In this document: positions 10,178 to 20,168 of the stretch, one piece after another
How positions within the stretch are numbered: the first letter of the stretch is position 1
Layout: each line of letters opens with the position of its first letter
The notes under the pieces: model-generated
Seen by the model: only the letters and a program-made list of their open reading frames with translations
Told to the model about the DNA's origin: nothing
Databases searched by the model: none
Made by a program: the position numbers and the translations under genes
Source of the DNA: Alteromonas macleodii
Lineage (GTDB): Bacteria; Pseudomonadota; Gammaproteobacteria; Enterobacterales; Alteromonadaceae
NCBI RefSeq assembly: GCF_903772925.1
Contig: NZ_LR812090.1
Location: 3,122,599 to 3,186,598, forward strand
Direction of reading: 5' to 3'
DNA: 64,000 bases

Positions 10178-10207
10178 AAAAAAAGAGCCCGAAAGCTCTT
10201 TTTTTTT
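10178..10207 (-). terminator. Terminator of guaA
   Basis: Stem GAGC/GCTC extended by A/T pairs (10178-10188 with 10195-10205) and a six-base loop, flanked by A and T runs so it works in both directions. It lies 24 nt after the guaA stop codon. Confidence 0.88.
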
Positions 10208-10230
10208 CATTTTGGTATATTTACACCCGA

Positions 10231-11808
10231 TTATTCCCACTCAATCGTAGCAGGTGGCTTACCAGAGATGTCGTAAACCACACGGCTAATGCCGTCGATT
10301 TCATTGATAATGCGATTCGACACTTTACCTAGGAAATCATATGGCAAGTGAGCCCAGTGAGCTGTCATAAAGTCGATGGTCTCTACTGCGCGAAGGCTTA
10401 CCACCCAATCGTATTTACGCGCATCACCCATTACGCCAACCGAGCGCACTGGAAGGAATACGGTAAACGCTTGGCTTACTTTTTGGTACAAATCAGCTGC
10501 ATATAGCTCTTCAATAAAGATAGCGTCAGCGCGACGTAGTAGGTCGCAATATTCTTTCTTAATTTCACCAAGTACACGAACACCTAGACCCGGTCCAGGG
10601 AACGGGTGGCGGTAAAGCATGTCGTATGGTAAACCTAACTCAAGGCCTATTTTGCGGACTTCATCTTTAAATAGTTCACGCAGTGGCTCAACAAGACCCA
10701 GTTCCATATCTTCAGGAAGACCGCCCACGTTGTGGTGCGACTTAATTACGTGCGCCTTACCAGTTGCTGAACCCGCTGACTCAATCACGTCTGGGTAGAT
10801 AGTACCCTGTGCTAGCCATTTAGCGTTCTCTAATTTGCTCGCTTCCTCATCGAATACACGAACAAATTCGTTACCGATAGCTTTACGCTTAAGCTCAGGA
10901 TCTTCAATGCCTTTCAAGCGGTCAAGGAAACGGCCTTCAGCGTCGACACGGATAATGTTTAAACCAAAGTGGTCACCAAACATTTCCATCACCTGATCGG
11001 CTTCATTAAGGCGCAGCAATCCGTTATCTACAAATACACAGGTAAGGTTTCTGCCAATAGCACGGTGAAGTAACATAGCCGTTACTGAAGAGTCTACACC
11101 TCCCGATAAACCTAATATGACGCGCTCGTCACCTACTTTTTCTTTAATACGCTCAATAGCATCGTCAATAATTGCGCCAGCCGTCCACAGCTTTTCACAC
11201 TTACAAACATCCATTACAAAGTGAGTAAGTAAACGCATACCTTGGCGTGTGTGAGTCACTTCTGGGTGGAATTGTACGCCGTAGAATTGCTTTTCTTCGT
11301 TATACATTGCCGCATGCGGACATGAAGCCGTTTGCGCAATGGTTTCAAAGCCTTCAGGAATAGCTGCTACTTTATCGCCGTGGCTCATCCATACATCAAG
11401 CAGCGCCGCGCCGTTATCACCTATCGCATCTTCAATTTTATCCAGCAGCGGGCTTGGCTTAATCACTTCTACTTGCGCATAACCAAATTCACGCTTGTCT
11501 GAGCCCAGTACGCCACCGCCTAACTGGTGCGCCATAGTTTGCATGCCATAGCACACGCCTAGCACGGGCACGCCGGCTTCAAACACATACTCAGGTGCTC
11601 GCGGTGAGCCTTCTTCTGTTACTGACTCTGGGCCACCAGACAAGATAATTCCTTGAGGATTAAATTCGCGGATTTGCTCTTCGGTCACATCCCAAGCCCA
11701 AAGCTCGCAGTAAACGCCGATTTCGCGAACACGACGTGCTATCAACTGCGTGTATTGCGAGCCAAAATCCAAAATAAGTATGCGTTGGTCGTGGATATTT
11801 GTGGTCAT
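10231..11808 (-). CDS. guaA: GuaA, GMP synthase (glutamine-hydrolysing)
   Basis: A 525-residue cytosolic enzyme that aminates XMP to GMP with ATP and glutamine. The class I amidotransferase domain has LGVCYGMQ with nucleophile C86 and FHPEVTH with the His/Glu of the triad. The ATP-pyrophosphatase domain has LSGGVDSSV near residue 235 and the C-terminal dimerisation domain ends PPATIEWE as in E. coli. Length equals E. coli GuaA. It lies 70 bp downstream of guaB, the usual guaBA order, with an attenuator-like hairpin between them. Confidence 0.98.
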   Translation of the reverse strand: MTTNIHDQRILILDFGSQYTQLIARRVREIGVYCELWAWDVTEEQIREFNPQGIILSGGPESVTEEGSPRAPEYVFEAGVPVLGVCYGMQTMAHQLGGGVLGSDKREFGYAQVEVIKPSPLLDKIEDAIGDNGAALLDVWMSHGDKVAAIPEGFETIAQTASCPHAAMYNEEKQFYGVQFHPEVTHTRQGMRLLTHFVMDVCKCEKLWTAGAIIDDAIERIKEKVGDERVILGLSGGVDSSVTAMLLHRAIGRNLTCVFVDNGLLRLNEADQVMEMFGDHFGLNIIRVDAEGRFLDRLKGIEDPELKRKAIGNEFVRVFDEEASKLENAKWLAQGTIYPDVIESAGSATGKAHVIKSHHNVGGLPEDMELGLVEPLRELFKDEVRKIGLELGLPYDMLYRHPFPGPGLGVRVLGEIKKEYCDLLRRADAIFIEELYAADLYQKVSQAFTVFLPVRSVGVMGDARKYDWVVSLRAVETIDFMTAHWAHLPYDFLGKVSNRIINEIDGISRVVYDISGKPPATIEWE

Positions 11809-11835
11809 GTTTTATTTTTACCCGTTAAATAAAAG

Positions 11836-11862
11836 AACAAAGGCTGGTGTAGTACCAGCCTC
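11836..11862 (-). terminator. Hairpin in the guaB-guaA gap (possible attenuator)
   Basis: A perfect 7-bp stem GGCTGGT (11842-11848) / ACCAGCC (11854-11860) with a 5-nt loop. On the minus strand it is followed by TTTGTTCTTTTA, an imperfect T tract. It may lower guaA expression relative to guaB or protect the mRNA. Confidence 0.45.
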
Positions 11863-11878
11863 GCAGTCGTCGGTCGCC

Positions 11879-13348
11879 TTAACCTAAACGGTAATTTGGC
11901 GCTTCTTTGGTAATGCTTACATCGTGCACGTGGCTCTCGCCCATTCCGGCTGAAGTTACGCGCACAAATTGTGCCTTGGTATTTAGCTCTTCAATCGTTG
12001 CGCAGCCCGTTAAGCCCATGGCTGAGCGCAAGCCGCCCATTTGCTGATGGATAATATTAGCAATTGGACCTTTGTACGCTACGCGGCCTTCAATACCTTC
12101 TGGTACTAATTTCTCAGCGTTATCAGAATCTTGGAAGTAACGGTCTGACGAACCGTGGCTTTGATCCATAGCGCCTAGTGAACCCATACCGCGATATGAC
12201 TTGTAATAACGGCCTTGGAAAAGTTCTACTTCCCCTGGCGCTTCTTCAGTACCTGCTAGCATGCTGCCAACCATTACGCAGCTTGCGCCAGCAGCCAACG
12301 CCTTAGCAATGTCACCCGAAAAACGAATACCGCCGTCAGCGATTACTGGAATGTCAGTATCTTTAAGCGCTTCTACTGCATCTGATACCGCAGTAATTTG
12401 AGGCACACCGCAACCGGTTACGATACGGGTAGTACAAATTGAACCAGGCCCAATTCCCACTTTAACAGCATCTACGCCGGCATCGGCAAGTGCTTTCGCG
12501 CCATCGCCCGTCGCAACGTTACCCGCAATAATTTGTACATCTGGATAGTCTGCACGTACTTTCTTAACGCGGTCAATAACGCCTTGCGAATGACCGTGAG
12601 AAGTATCGATTAGTAGAACATCTACACCTGCATCAACAAGTAAGGCGATACGCTCATCAGTACCAGCACCAACGCTTACCGCCGCTCCTACGCGAAGACG
12701 ACCTAGTGAGTCTTTACACGCATTAGGCTTGTTTTCTGCTTTTTGGAAGTCTTTAACGGTGATAAGACCTGTAAGCTTGAACGCATCGTCTACAACAAGA
12801 ATTTTTTCAATGCGGTGTTCGTGCATTAAATCTAGCACTACGTCAGAGCTTGCACCTTCTTTAACGGTAACCAGATCATCCTTTTTGGTCATCACGTTAC
12901 TAATAGGAAGATTTAAGCGCTTTTCAAAGCGAAGGTCACGGCCTGTCACAATACCAATTAGGTTATTGTCTTTGTCAGTTACCGGGAAACCAGAGTAGCC
13001 TAGACGCTTAGAAAGCGCGATAACTTCACCAATGGTCGCGTTCTCTTCTACCGTTACCGGGTCAGATACCACACCACTTTCGTATTTCTTAACTTCACGT
13101 ACGTGTTTGGCTTGCTCTTCGGGCTTCATGTTCTTATGAATGAAACCAATACCACCCTCTTGAGCTAGCGCAATGGCTAGACGGGCTTCAGAAACCGTGT
13201 CCATGGCAGCAGACACCATTGGAATATTTAACGTTACTCCACGGGTTAGACGGGTTTGTAGGTTGGCTGTATGAGGGAGGACGGTCGAGTGGCCGGGAAC
13301 CAGCAACACATCGTCGAACGTCAGGGCTTCTTGGATGATACGTAGCAT
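11879..13348 (-). CDS. guaB: GuaB, IMP dehydrogenase
   Basis: A 489-residue enzyme catalysing NAD+-dependent oxidation of IMP to XMP, the committed step to guanine nucleotides. The TIM barrel is interrupted by a tandem CBS module (about residues 95-205). The catalytic loop [13 protein letters not shown] holds the nucleophilic cysteine near residue 300, and the flap region contains [10 protein letters not shown]. The ATG at 13348 gives [19 protein letters not shown], matching E. coli GuaB; the frame stays open another 108 codons upstream, but that crosses the promoter and xseA. Divergent from xseA as in many gammaproteobacteria. Confidence 0.98.
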   Translation of the reverse strand: MLRIIQEALTFDDVLLVPGHSTVLPHTANLQTRLTRGVTLNIPMVSAAMDTVSEARLAIALAQEGGIGFIHKNMKPEEQAKHVREVKKYESGVVSDPVTVEENATIGEVIALSKRLGYSGFPVTDKDNNLIGIVTGRDLRFEKRLNLPISNVMTKKDDLVTVKEGASSDVVLDLMHEHRIEKILVVDDAFKLTGLITVKDFQKAENKPNACKDSLGRLRVGAAVSVGAGTDERIALLVDAGVDVLLIDTSHGHSQGVIDRVKKVRADYPDVQIIAGNVATGDGAKALADAGVDAVKVGIGPGSICTTRIVTGCGVPQITAVSDAVEALKDTDIPVIADGGIRFSGDIAKALAAGASCVMVGSMLAGTEEAPGEVELFQGRYYKSYRGMGSLGAMDQSHGSSDRYFQDSDNAEKLVPEGIEGRVAYKGPIANIIHQQMGGLRSAMGLTGCATIEELNTKAQFVRVTSAGMGESHVHDVSITKEAPNYRLG

Positions 13349-13387
13349 GCAACAACACCTATTCAGTTGAGGGTTAATTGCGGCGCA

Positions 13388-13416
13388 ATTGTAGTGTTTT
13401 TTAGTTTTCAGGTAAA
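13388..13416 (-). promoter_or_regulatory. guaB promoter
   Basis: Minus strand: -35 TTTACC (13411-13416), 17-bp spacer, -10 TACAAT (13388-13393), followed by a GC-rich stretch expected at the start site. The inverted repeat AATTGC-GGC-GCAATT (13376-13390) overlaps the -10/start region and could be an operator. The GC-rich discriminator fits the known stringent control of guaB in E. coli. Confidence 0.6.
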
Positions 13417-13418
13417 CT
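13390..13418 (+). promoter_or_regulatory. Possible xseA promoter
   Basis: Plus strand: -35-like TTGTAG (13390-13395), 17-bp spacer, -10 TAAACT (13413-13418), about 30 nt before the xseA ATG. It is almost superimposed on the guaB promoter, so the two would compete for polymerase. The -35 is poor. Confidence 0.35.
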
Positions 13419-13448
13419 CTAAATGTATTAAACCTAGTGATTTTTTTT

Positions 13449-14801
13449 ATGTTTACAAATTCGCCATCTACGTCTCGACAAATTTTAACAGTCACCAAGC
13501 TGAATCGCTTAGCCAGAACCGTGTTGGAGGGCGAAATTGGCCTTATTTGGCTATCTGCCGAAATATCCAACTTTGTGGCAGCCGCATCAGGGCATTGGTA
13601 CTTCACGCTGAAAGACAACAAAGCCCAAGTCCGCGCGGCCATGTTCAAAGGTTCAAACCGAAACGTTCGCATTCGCCCGAAAGAAGGCGATAAAATTTTA
13701 GTGCGGGCGTCGGTAGGGCTTTACGAAGCACGCGGCGACTATCAACTCGTCGTTGAGCATATGGAAAGCGATGGAGAAGGTGCACTTAAGCAAGCGTTTG
13801 AAGCGCTGAAGTTCAAACTTCATAATGAAGGCTTGTTCGACGCCAATAACAAACGTCCTCTGCCTGAACGTATTAATCGCATTGGCGTAATAACCTCATC
13901 AAGCGGTGCAGCACTTCACGATGTATTAAGTGTATTAAAACGCAGGAGTCCGCAAACTGAAGTCATCGTGTATCCGTCAATGGTTCAAGGCGAGACTGCT
14001 CCTCAACAATTAATCAATGCATTGAGTACGGCTAACAGACGCGCTGAAGTCGATGTGCTATTACTTACGCGCGGCGGTGGTTCATTAGAAGACTTATGGT
14101 GTTTTAATGATGAGAGCCTAGCAAGGGAAGTTGCCGCAAGTTCCCTACCCATCGTTAGCGCCGTGGGTCATGAAGTAGATTTCACAATAAGCGACTTCGT
14201 CGCTGATGTTCGCGCCCCTACCCCATCTGCAGCCGCAGAAATCTTAAGTCAGGACTCTACTGCTCTTTACCAAACGTTGCATCAGCAAAAACAACGCTTA
14301 GCACGAGCAGTACATCAGTATATTCAAACTAATAAGCAGCAGCTCACTTTAAAGAAACAACGTTTAAATGCGTTGCACCCACAAAGTCGTATACAGTCGC
14401 AGTGGCAAACGTTAGACCGGCTACAGCTACGCATGACCCATAAAATGCAAAGTGATTTAGCAAAAGCAGAGAAGCAACTGCATACGCTAGCATCTAGATT
14501 AAACCATCAATCACCGTCGGCAAGTGTAGCGCGAGCAAAAGATAAACTTAACTATGCGAATACCAAGCTTATTTCAGGTATAAATGCACTTATTAAAGGT
14601 AAGAAAAGTGAACTTGGCAGTAAAGTAGGCCTCTTACAATCCGTAAGCCCTCTTTCAACACTTGCCCGAGGTTACAGCATCACGCTTACCGAAAAAGCAG
14701 CGGTGAATAGCGTGGAAAAAGTTGAAATAGGTGATGAGATAAAAACACGAGTGACTGACGGTGAAATAACCAGTACAGTGACGAAAATTCAGCGGCAATA
14801 G
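13449..14801 (+). CDS. xseA: XseA, exodeoxyribonuclease VII large subunit
   Basis: A 450-residue catalytic subunit of exonuclease VII, which degrades single-stranded DNA to oligonucleotides. The N-terminal OB fold reads FTVSRLN-like ILTVTKLN, then AEISNF and [10 protein letters not shown]. The catalytic domain has [15 protein letters not shown] and [26 protein letters not shown] split across residues about 205-265. A long coiled coil follows, then the short C-terminal segment GYSITL. The ATG at 13449 is preferred over GTG at 13437. The small subunit gene xseB is not in this window. Confidence 0.95.
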   Translation: MFTNSPSTSRQILTVTKLNRLARTVLEGEIGLIWLSAEISNFVAAASGHWYFTLKDNKAQVRAAMFKGSNRNVRIRPKEGDKILVRASVGLYEARGDYQLVVEHMESDGEGALKQAFEALKFKLHNEGLFDANNKRPLPERINRIGVITSSSGAALHDVLSVLKRRSPQTEVIVYPSMVQGETAPQQLINALSTANRRAEVDVLLLTRGGGSLEDLWCFNDESLAREVAASSLPIVSAVGHEVDFTISDFVADVRAPTPSAAAEILSQDSTALYQTLHQQKQRLARAVHQYIQTNKQQLTLKKQRLNALHPQSRIQSQWQTLDRLQLRMTHKMQSDLAKAEKQLHTLASRLNHQSPSASVARAKDKLNYANTKLISGINALIKGKKSELGSKVGLLQSVSPLSTLARGYSITLTEKAAVNSVEKVEIGDEIKTRVTDGEITSTVTKIQRQ

Positions 14802-15980
14802 ATGGCTTTTAATATTATGCCCGTTAGTGCAAAAAACATCATATTTTATTCTTTGCAGCTGCGGGCCAGAGTCTTGTTTTGCAAACTGCTTCAGAGTTTC
14901 GCCAAGCCAGTACCTATGCTGCCCCTTTGCTTATTGTTGATAGTCGATTTTTCTAATCACGCATGGGCGTCTTCAGTGGACCAAAGCGTTGCTGTTTTCT
15001 CTACCTACCCAAGCGAAGATTTACTTGAGGCCTGTATTGAACAGCGAGAAACATATAACCTCGAACCTGATTTCGTAAGCGACAACACTTTATGCCAAGA
15101 AGATGCTATTTCTCCAGAAAATTTCATCAAAGAACTCAGTGAAACCGGAAAATTTAACAACCTCTTACCCTACGCTGAGGGAAACGACTACGAACTGCTT
15201 ATTGCTAACGTGGGTGCTGCGCCCAATGTGCACAAGCAAAATGCGAAGCAATTCGCGGAATTTACGCTACAGTGGCGGGGCATTGAAATTGATTCTTCAG
15301 CATTTGATAGCGGTATAGAAACCAGTAATAGCAATGTTATTGAAAAGCAAAGCACCGAAAATGTTGTACGTTTACTGGTATCTCGCTGGCTTGAACACGT
15401 AAAGCATAAACAAATTTTCACCAGCGAGTTCTTGTTTGCTGCCCTTGAAGCAAGTAATTACAACTTAGCACTCAAGGTTCCAGATGCCGTCGGCGAGTTT
15501 ACTAAACTAGACACCCAGCTTTACTCGGACCCTTTTAGTGGTGCAATCACTCGTTATATACATTCAAACTTCGAAGACGCTTTGGTCGACGTTACCGTCT
15601 ACCCATTTTTGGCGCAGCTTTCTTCAGATGAAAGCGAACTTTTGCCACAGGAATTAGAAAGCGACTTTAAGAAAGCATCGGCTACAGCAGAGTTACAGCA
15701 CTTAATTTTATCTCAAGTCAGTCCTGCCTCTCCCTATACAGTGAACGATAAACTTTCTGGGTGGAGGCTAGGTTTAAGTGCAAATTCAGAAACATCGCCA
15801 ACAATTTTCGCAACAACCTATGTATTTAGACAACAGGACAAGATAGTTAAAGTGTCTACCACTTTCCCTCCTGATTTTTCAGACACTATTGTCAACCAGT
15901 TGATCGTTAAGGTTGAAGTACCACAAGAGTCTGAAATGATGAAAAAGGTTCGCACCCTGCTTTTGGAAGGTCAGCGCTAG
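14802..15980 (+). CDS. Hypothetical secreted protein downstream of xseA
   Basis: A 392-residue protein I do not recognise. The ATG directly follows the xseA stop codon. Residues about 36-56 (PVPMLPLCLLLIV...NHAWASS) look like a signal peptide hydrophobic core ending AWA; if so, M39 may be the real start, because the 38 residues before it are unusual for a secretion signal. The mature part is acidic, mixed alpha/beta by composition, with few cysteines and no repeats. Translational coupling to xseA is suggested by the zero gap. It converges with a doubtful small frame on the other strand. Confidence 0.6.
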   Translation: MAFNIMPVSAKNIIFYSLQLRARVLFCKLLQSFAKPVPMLPLCLLLIVDFSNHAWASSVDQSVAVFSTYPSEDLLEACIEQRETYNLEPDFVSDNTLCQEDAISPENFIKELSETGKFNNLLPYAEGNDYELLIANVGAAPNVHKQNAKQFAEFTLQWRGIEIDSSAFDSGIETSNSNVIEKQSTENVVRLLVSRWLEHVKHKQIFTSEFLFAALEASNYNLALKVPDAVGEFTKLDTQLYSDPFSGAITRYIHSNFEDALVDVTVYPFLAQLSSDESELLPQELESDFKKASATAELQHLILSQVSPASPYTVNDKLSGWRLGLSANSETSPTIFATTYVFRQQDKIVKVSTTFPPDFSDTIVNQLIVKVEVPQESEMMKKVRTLLLEGQR

Positions 15981-16174
15981 GCTTTTTTCACTTTATTACG
16001 TTTCGTAAACGATAAATTTCGTTTTGGTCTTTTTTCGAATTCACTACTAAGGATATAGACTTTTTGCTGTTCCTGAGGTTTGTATCTGTCAAACCAGTTG
16101 TATATTTGATTTTTTTGAAGTGGTGAGGTGCTTTTAAATAACTTTTCTACTGACAAAATAACGTCCAAATACAA
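15977..16174 (-). CDS. Doubtful small basic protein
   Basis: A 65-codon frame starting at TTG, ending in a lysine-rich tail (KRNKVKKA). Its stop codon overlaps the stop of the convergent upstream gene by 3-4 bp. There is no ATG and no clear ribosome binding site, and I recognise no family. The residue composition (Phe, Tyr, Lys, Gln) is protein-like, so it is listed at low confidence. Confidence 0.22.
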   Translation of the reverse strand: MYLDVILSVEKLFKSTSPLQKNQIYNWFDRYKPQEQQKVYILSSEFEKRPKRNLSFTKRNKVKKA

Positions 16175-16440
16175 TTAACTACGATGCGTTTTCCCTAAAT
16201 CGAATTGCATTAGGTTGCAAAAATGGCTCCAACACTTACCAGTTAAAGAATGCTTTATTTTCAAAGGGGCAAAGCGTTGTTATGCCAGAAGAAGTGAGAC
16301 GTTGAAACGTTAAAGAGAGCGTAAAGTCTACAACTAAGTTGTAATTATGACTCAACGATAGTGAGAGGAAGAGGAAGAATAAAGGCGCTACTTCAACTGA
16401 ACGAGAAATAGCGCCTAAGTATTTAAGATGCTTCTGAAGC
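16175..16440. other. Intergenic stretch downstream of der
   Basis: No gene seen. The only structure is a stem AGGCGCTA (16383-16390) / TAGCGCCT (16409-16416) with an 18-nt loop. Reading on the minus strand it is followed by TTATTCTTCCTC, which makes it a weak candidate terminator for der. Confidence 0.4.
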
Positions 16441-17886
16441 TTACTTTTTGTCTTTGTAGTAAGACATCATACGGCGACGTTTGCGCTGCTGCGCCAAGGT
16501 CAGATTAGCTTTTTTACCTTCAAACGGGTTATTACCCTCTCTGAATTCAATCTTAATAGGCGTGCCCATAATCTCTAGCGCTCTTCTGAAATAGTTCATT
16601 AAGAAACGTTTATAAGAGCTCGGCAGGTCATCCACCTGATTGCCGTGAATAACAATAACAGGCGGGTTATAGCCACCGGCATGAGCATACTTCATTTTCA
16701 CCCGACGACCGCGAACAAGCGGTGGCTGATGGTCGTCCTGTGCCATTTCCATAATTTGAGTAAGCAAAGCAGTATTGATGCGTTTGGTCGCACTCATATA
16801 AGCTTCTTGCACAGATTCGAATAGGTTACCCACACCAGAACCGTGAAGCGCTGAAATAAAATGGATACGCGCAAAGTCGACAAAGCCCAAGCGACGGTCC
16901 ATTTCACGCTTTATATCGTCTTTCACGTCTGTGCTTAGCCCATCCCACTTGTTTACAGCCACAACTAGCGAGCGCCCAGAATTCAAAACAAAACCCAGTA
17001 AGCTTAAATCTTGATCAGTAATGCCTTCTCTGGCATCGATGACTAATAACACCACGTTTGCTTCTTCAATCGCTTGAAGGGTTTTTACAATAGAAAACTT
17101 CTCTACGGCTTCACTGATCTTTCTGCGCTTTCTTACACCTGCAGTGTCTATAAGGATGTATTCACGTTCGTCCCTTTCCATAGGGATATAAACGCTGTCA
17201 CGAGTTGTGCCCGGCATGTCATACACAACAACTCGCTCTTCACCTAAGATACGGTTTGTTAGTGTTGATTTACCTACGTTTGGCTTTCCGACAATAGCTA
17301 GCTTAATAGGCAACTCTTGTAAACGCTGACGCTGAGCTTCGGCATCTTCTTCTTCCTCTGGCTCTTCGTCGACAATTTCCATGTCTGGGAAGTCGGCTTC
17401 TAGTGGTTTCAGAGCATCCTGCAGTAACTGGCTTACGCCACGGCCATGTGCCGCTGCAATTTGCTTTATCTCGCCTAGACCTAAAGAGTAAAATTCTGCG
17501 CTTTCACTATCGCCGTCAATACCGTCAACTTTGTTGGCTACAACAAATACTTTCTTGTTTATGCGCCTGAGGTGATCAGCAATACCTTGGTCGGCGGGCA
17601 GCATCCCTGCTCTTGCATCAACCAAAAATAAAACCACATCGGCTTCTTCGATCGCCAATAAAGACTGCTGCGCCATTTCGGCATCAATGCCTTCTTCATC
17701 ACCTGTAATACCGCCGGTATCAACAACAATGAACTGGCGCTTTTCAAACTTCGCTTGACCGTATTTACGGTCGCGAGTTAACCCAGGGTAATCTGCAACA
17801 AGTGCATCACGGGTATTAGTAAGGCGATTAAACAAGGTTGATTTGCCAACATTAGGGCGGCCAACCAAAGCAACAACGGGTAACAT
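16441..17886 (-). CDS. der: Der (EngA), ribosome-assembly GTPase
   Basis: A 481-residue protein with two tandem GTPase domains and a C-terminal KH-like domain, needed for 50S subunit maturation. First P loop GRPNVGKST (residues 8-16), second GKPNVGKST (near 202); each domain has a DTGG/DTAG G3 and an NKxD G4 (NKVDG, NKWDG). An acidic linker, [13 protein letters not shown], separates the G domains. The tail [15 protein letters not shown] fits the family. AAGGA lies 8 nt before the ATG. Although it follows bamB as in E. coli, a terminator and its own promoter separate them. Confidence 0.97.
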   Translation of the reverse strand: MLPVVALVGRPNVGKSTLFNRLTNTRDALVADYPGLTRDRKYGQAKFEKRQFIVVDTGGITGDEEGIDAEMAQQSLLAIEEADVVLFLVDARAGMLPADQGIADHLRRINKKVFVVANKVDGIDGDSESAEFYSLGLGEIKQIAAAHGRGVSQLLQDALKPLEADFPDMEIVDEEPEEEEDAEAQRQRLQELPIKLAIVGKPNVGKSTLTNRILGEERVVVYDMPGTTRDSVYIPMERDEREYILIDTAGVRKRRKISEAVEKFSIVKTLQAIEEANVVLLVIDAREGITDQDLSLLGFVLNSGRSLVVAVNKWDGLSTDVKDDIKREMDRRLGFVDFARIHFISALHGSGVGNLFESVQEAYMSATKRINTALLTQIMEMAQDDHQPPLVRGRRVKMKYAHAGGYNPPVIVIHGNQVDDLPSSYKRFLMNYFRRALEIMGTPIKIEFREGNNPFEGKKANLTLAQQRKRRRMMSYYKDKK

Positions 17887-18014
17887 TTATCAGATCCTAA
17901 GGGTCATGAAAGCTAAAAAAGCACAAGCCACACACACCATGTAATCAAGCAACGTTTGGGAAGTTTATTCTCTAACGATTAAGAATATGTGATGAGGCTT
18001 TTAAGAATGGGCGC

Positions 18015-18043
18015 ATTATACCTTGTTCACTATCTAATACCAA
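18015..18043 (-). promoter_or_regulatory. der promoter
   Basis: Minus strand: -35 TTGGTA (18038-18043), 17-bp spacer and a perfect -10 TATAAT (18015-18020), followed by GCGCCC. It lies about 130 bp before the der start and downstream of the bamB terminator, so der can be transcribed independently. The rest of 17887-18172 shows no gene. Confidence 0.72.
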
Positions 18044-18172
18044 TCCGCATAGATAATTGCCCACTCAGCGAGAATTAAAATGTTCCTGATCGCAGCGTGT
18101 TACCGCAGGTATAGTGGTTCTGCACCGCGGTAAAGATATTCATGCAAAACTACGAATAGAATAATAAATAGA

Positions 18173-18205
18173 AAGGGCGTTTTAGGTCACACCTAAAACG
18201 CCCTT
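18173..18205 (-). terminator. Terminator of bamB
   Basis: A perfect 15-bp stem (18173-18187 with 18191-18205) with a 3-nt loop, 26 nt after the bamB stop. On the minus strand it is followed by TCTATTTATTATT, a moderate T tract. Confidence 0.85.
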
Positions 18206-18231
18206 AAAAGGATGTATTAAATTATGAAGTA

Positions 18232-19491
18232 CTAGTTTGGCGCGCGTACCGAGACTACTTCGCCATTTCTTGTTACAGCAATAATATTACCGTCAACATT
18301 CAGCGGTGCTGCGAAAATAGCATCGTCTTCATCGTCGCCGCCCACATCTAGTCGAGCCACTACTTCACCAGATTCTTGTTCTATCCAGTGTAGGAAGCCC
18401 CAATTATCACCCACTACAATATGTTCGCCCACCGGGGTCGCTGCAGTTAGCGAACGCTGTTTAAGCAGTCCTTGAGACCATAGCTCTACGCCATTTCGTC
18501 TATCAAGGGCATAAACATTAGAGTTATTGTCTACAACAAAAATACTGTTGCCATCGATATTCAGATTGCGGAATGATGCGTATTCACGCTTCCAAATAAC
18601 CCGACCTGAACGAAGCTCTACAGCGGCCAATGTGCCGTTATAAGAAACGGTGTATATAGTTCCGCCATAAAGTACTGGAGTAGTATCAATATCGACAATA
18701 CGCTCAAGCTCTGTCGCGCCAGAAGGCGTTCCAATGACTGTTTCCCACGCGAGCACACCGGTTTCAATAAGGTTTACTTGAATTTTACCGGTCGGGGTAC
18801 CCACGATAGCGCCGCCGTTTGAAGCAATGGGGCCTGAGATACCGCGAAGCGTTAATGGGGGCGTATCGCCCTCGTGTCTCCACATTTGCTCGCCAGTTCG
18901 GGTATTAAAACCAAACAAACTTCCAGCGCCTGTGTTGACCACGAGGATCCCTTCATCGGCAGCTGGGGCCGCAAGAATTTCTCCAGGTACCGTAGCTTCC
19001 CATACAAGCTCACCCGTTTCTGCGTCCATTGCCGCTATGTAACCATTTTCGGTACCTATGAATACATGTCTATCTGCAACAGAAATACCGCCAATACGCG
19101 CTGTTTCACCACTTTGCCATAGCTTGGTTATCGAACTCAACATGCCTTCAGAGCGAAACTGTGCGAAGTCTTTTTGCCACAACACCTTTCCTGTTTCTGG
19201 CTCCATCGCAACAACGGCGCCATGGCGATCAGCAGCAAAAAGCTTGTCGTAAGCGTATACAGGGCGTAGACGTGAGAAATAATGGTCAACGCCATCACCA
19301 ATATCACGGTTCCACACTAATTCAGGAGTAAACTTAGCTTCAATCGGCTTTAAACGACGAATTTCTAGTTCTTCTTCATCTGCAAACCAGTCTGAAATAG
19401 TAGAGCAGCCAGACATTGTGATAGACACTGCCAATGCCATACCTATCGTGCGAGCAAATCGACCTTTACGGCCACACGTGTTGTGAAACAA
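18232..19491 (-). CDS. bamB: BamB, outer-membrane assembly lipoprotein
   Basis: A 419-residue eight-bladed beta-propeller lipoprotein of the BAM complex, which inserts beta-barrel proteins into the outer membrane. Repeated propeller motifs of the type A-x-D-x-x-T-G-x-x-x-W are visible (AMEPETGKVLW, AMDAETGELVW, ALDRRNGVELW). The signal peptide ends at the lipobox MSGC (Cys about 29). The start is TTG at 19491: AGAGG lies 7 nt upstream and it includes the basic n-region CGRKGRFAR; an internal ATG (M18) would drop those arginines and has no ribosome binding site. It follows yfgM by 44 bp. Confidence 0.95.
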   Translation of the reverse strand: MFHNTCGRKGRFARTIGMALAVSITMSGCSTISDWFADEEELEIRRLKPIEAKFTPELVWNRDIGDGVDHYFSRLRPVYAYDKLFAADRHGAVVAMEPETGKVLWQKDFAQFRSEGMLSSITKLWQSGETARIGGISVADRHVFIGTENGYIAAMDAETGELVWEATVPGEILAAPAADEGILVVNTGAGSLFGFNTRTGEQMWRHEGDTPPLTLRGISGPIASNGGAIVGTPTGKIQVNLIETGVLAWETVIGTPSGATELERIVDIDTTPVLYGGTIYTVSYNGTLAAVELRSGRVIWKREYASFRNLNIDGNSIFVVDNNSNVYALDRRNGVELWSQGLLKQRSLTAATPVGEHIVVGDNWGFLHWIEQESGEVVARLDVGGDDEDDAIFAAPLNVDGNIIAVTRNGEVVSVRAPN

Positions 19492-19535
19492 ATTGCGTAC
19501 CTCTTTATTATTTACACCAGCCCAGTGGGCATCGC

Positions 19536-20156
19536 TTACTGTGCAGCAGAAACCGACAGGTTATCTAACTTCATTTGTAAAAGCGGATTGTTGGCATTTT
19601 TTTCTAACGCATTTGAATAAGCTAAACGAGCATCGTCAAACTTGCCTTGTTTTTGATACACATCGCCTTTTAGTTCAGAAACCTCTGCTGCAAATGCGTC
19701 GTTAATAACATTGCTAAGCGTAGACAACGCCGCATCAAGCTGGTTCATTTCAATTTGCACCCGAGATAAACGAAGCGACGCTAACACCTTCATTTCATCG
19801 TTCTCAGCAAAGGTAACAACGCTATTTAGATGCGAAGCAGCAGCGTCTAAATCGCCTGCTTCTACCGCTTGCTTAGCTGCAAGAAGACTGGCAATGCTAG
19901 CATAACCACTATCTTTATTTTCTTCGATGAAGGCCTTAACTTTTGCGTCACTTCCCTCGGTACCAAATGTTTCTACCGCATTTTGATACGCAACCGATGC
20001 AGCTTCTTTATTTTCAATTTGAGCTTCAGAATACGCTCTCCAGCCCCATAGGCCGCCTAAACCTAGCGCAGCGCCGACGATAATAGCTGTACCGTGTTCT
20101 TTCCAAAAACGCTTAATCGCTTCTACTTGTTGTTCTTCTGTTGCGAACTGTTCCAT
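19536..20156 (-). CDS. yfgM: YfgM, SecYEG-associated TPR membrane protein
   Basis: A 206-residue inner-membrane protein, anchored by one TM helix (residues about 22-39, rich in Gly/Trp) with a periplasmic TPR domain. In E. coli it contacts SecYEG and the chaperone PpiD and helps hand over exported proteins. The N-terminus TEEQQVEAIKRFWKEHG is the family signature. GAGG precedes the ATG. It sits 12 bp after hisS and just before bamB, the standard order, which links translocation and outer-membrane assembly functions. Confidence 0.93.
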   Translation of the reverse strand: MEQFATEEQQVEAIKRFWKEHGTAIIVGAALGLGGLWGWRAYSEAQIENKEAASVAYQNAVETFGTEGSDAKVKAFIEENKDSGYASIASLLAAKQAVEAGDLDAAASHLNSVVTFAENDEMKVLASLRLSRVQIEMNQLDAALSTLSNVINDAFAAEVSELKGDVYQKQGKFDDARLAYSNALEKNANNPLLQMKLDNLSVSAAQ

Positions 20157-20168
20157 GATGTCCTCTAT

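Noticed and set aside
13349..13448. PurR operator at guaB
   Set aside because: The palindrome AATTGC-GGC-GCAATT does not fit the ACGCAAACGTTTGCGT consensus.
13349..13672. 108-codon extension of guaB
   Set aside because: It crosses the guaB promoter and the 5' end of xseA; GuaB begins MLRII.
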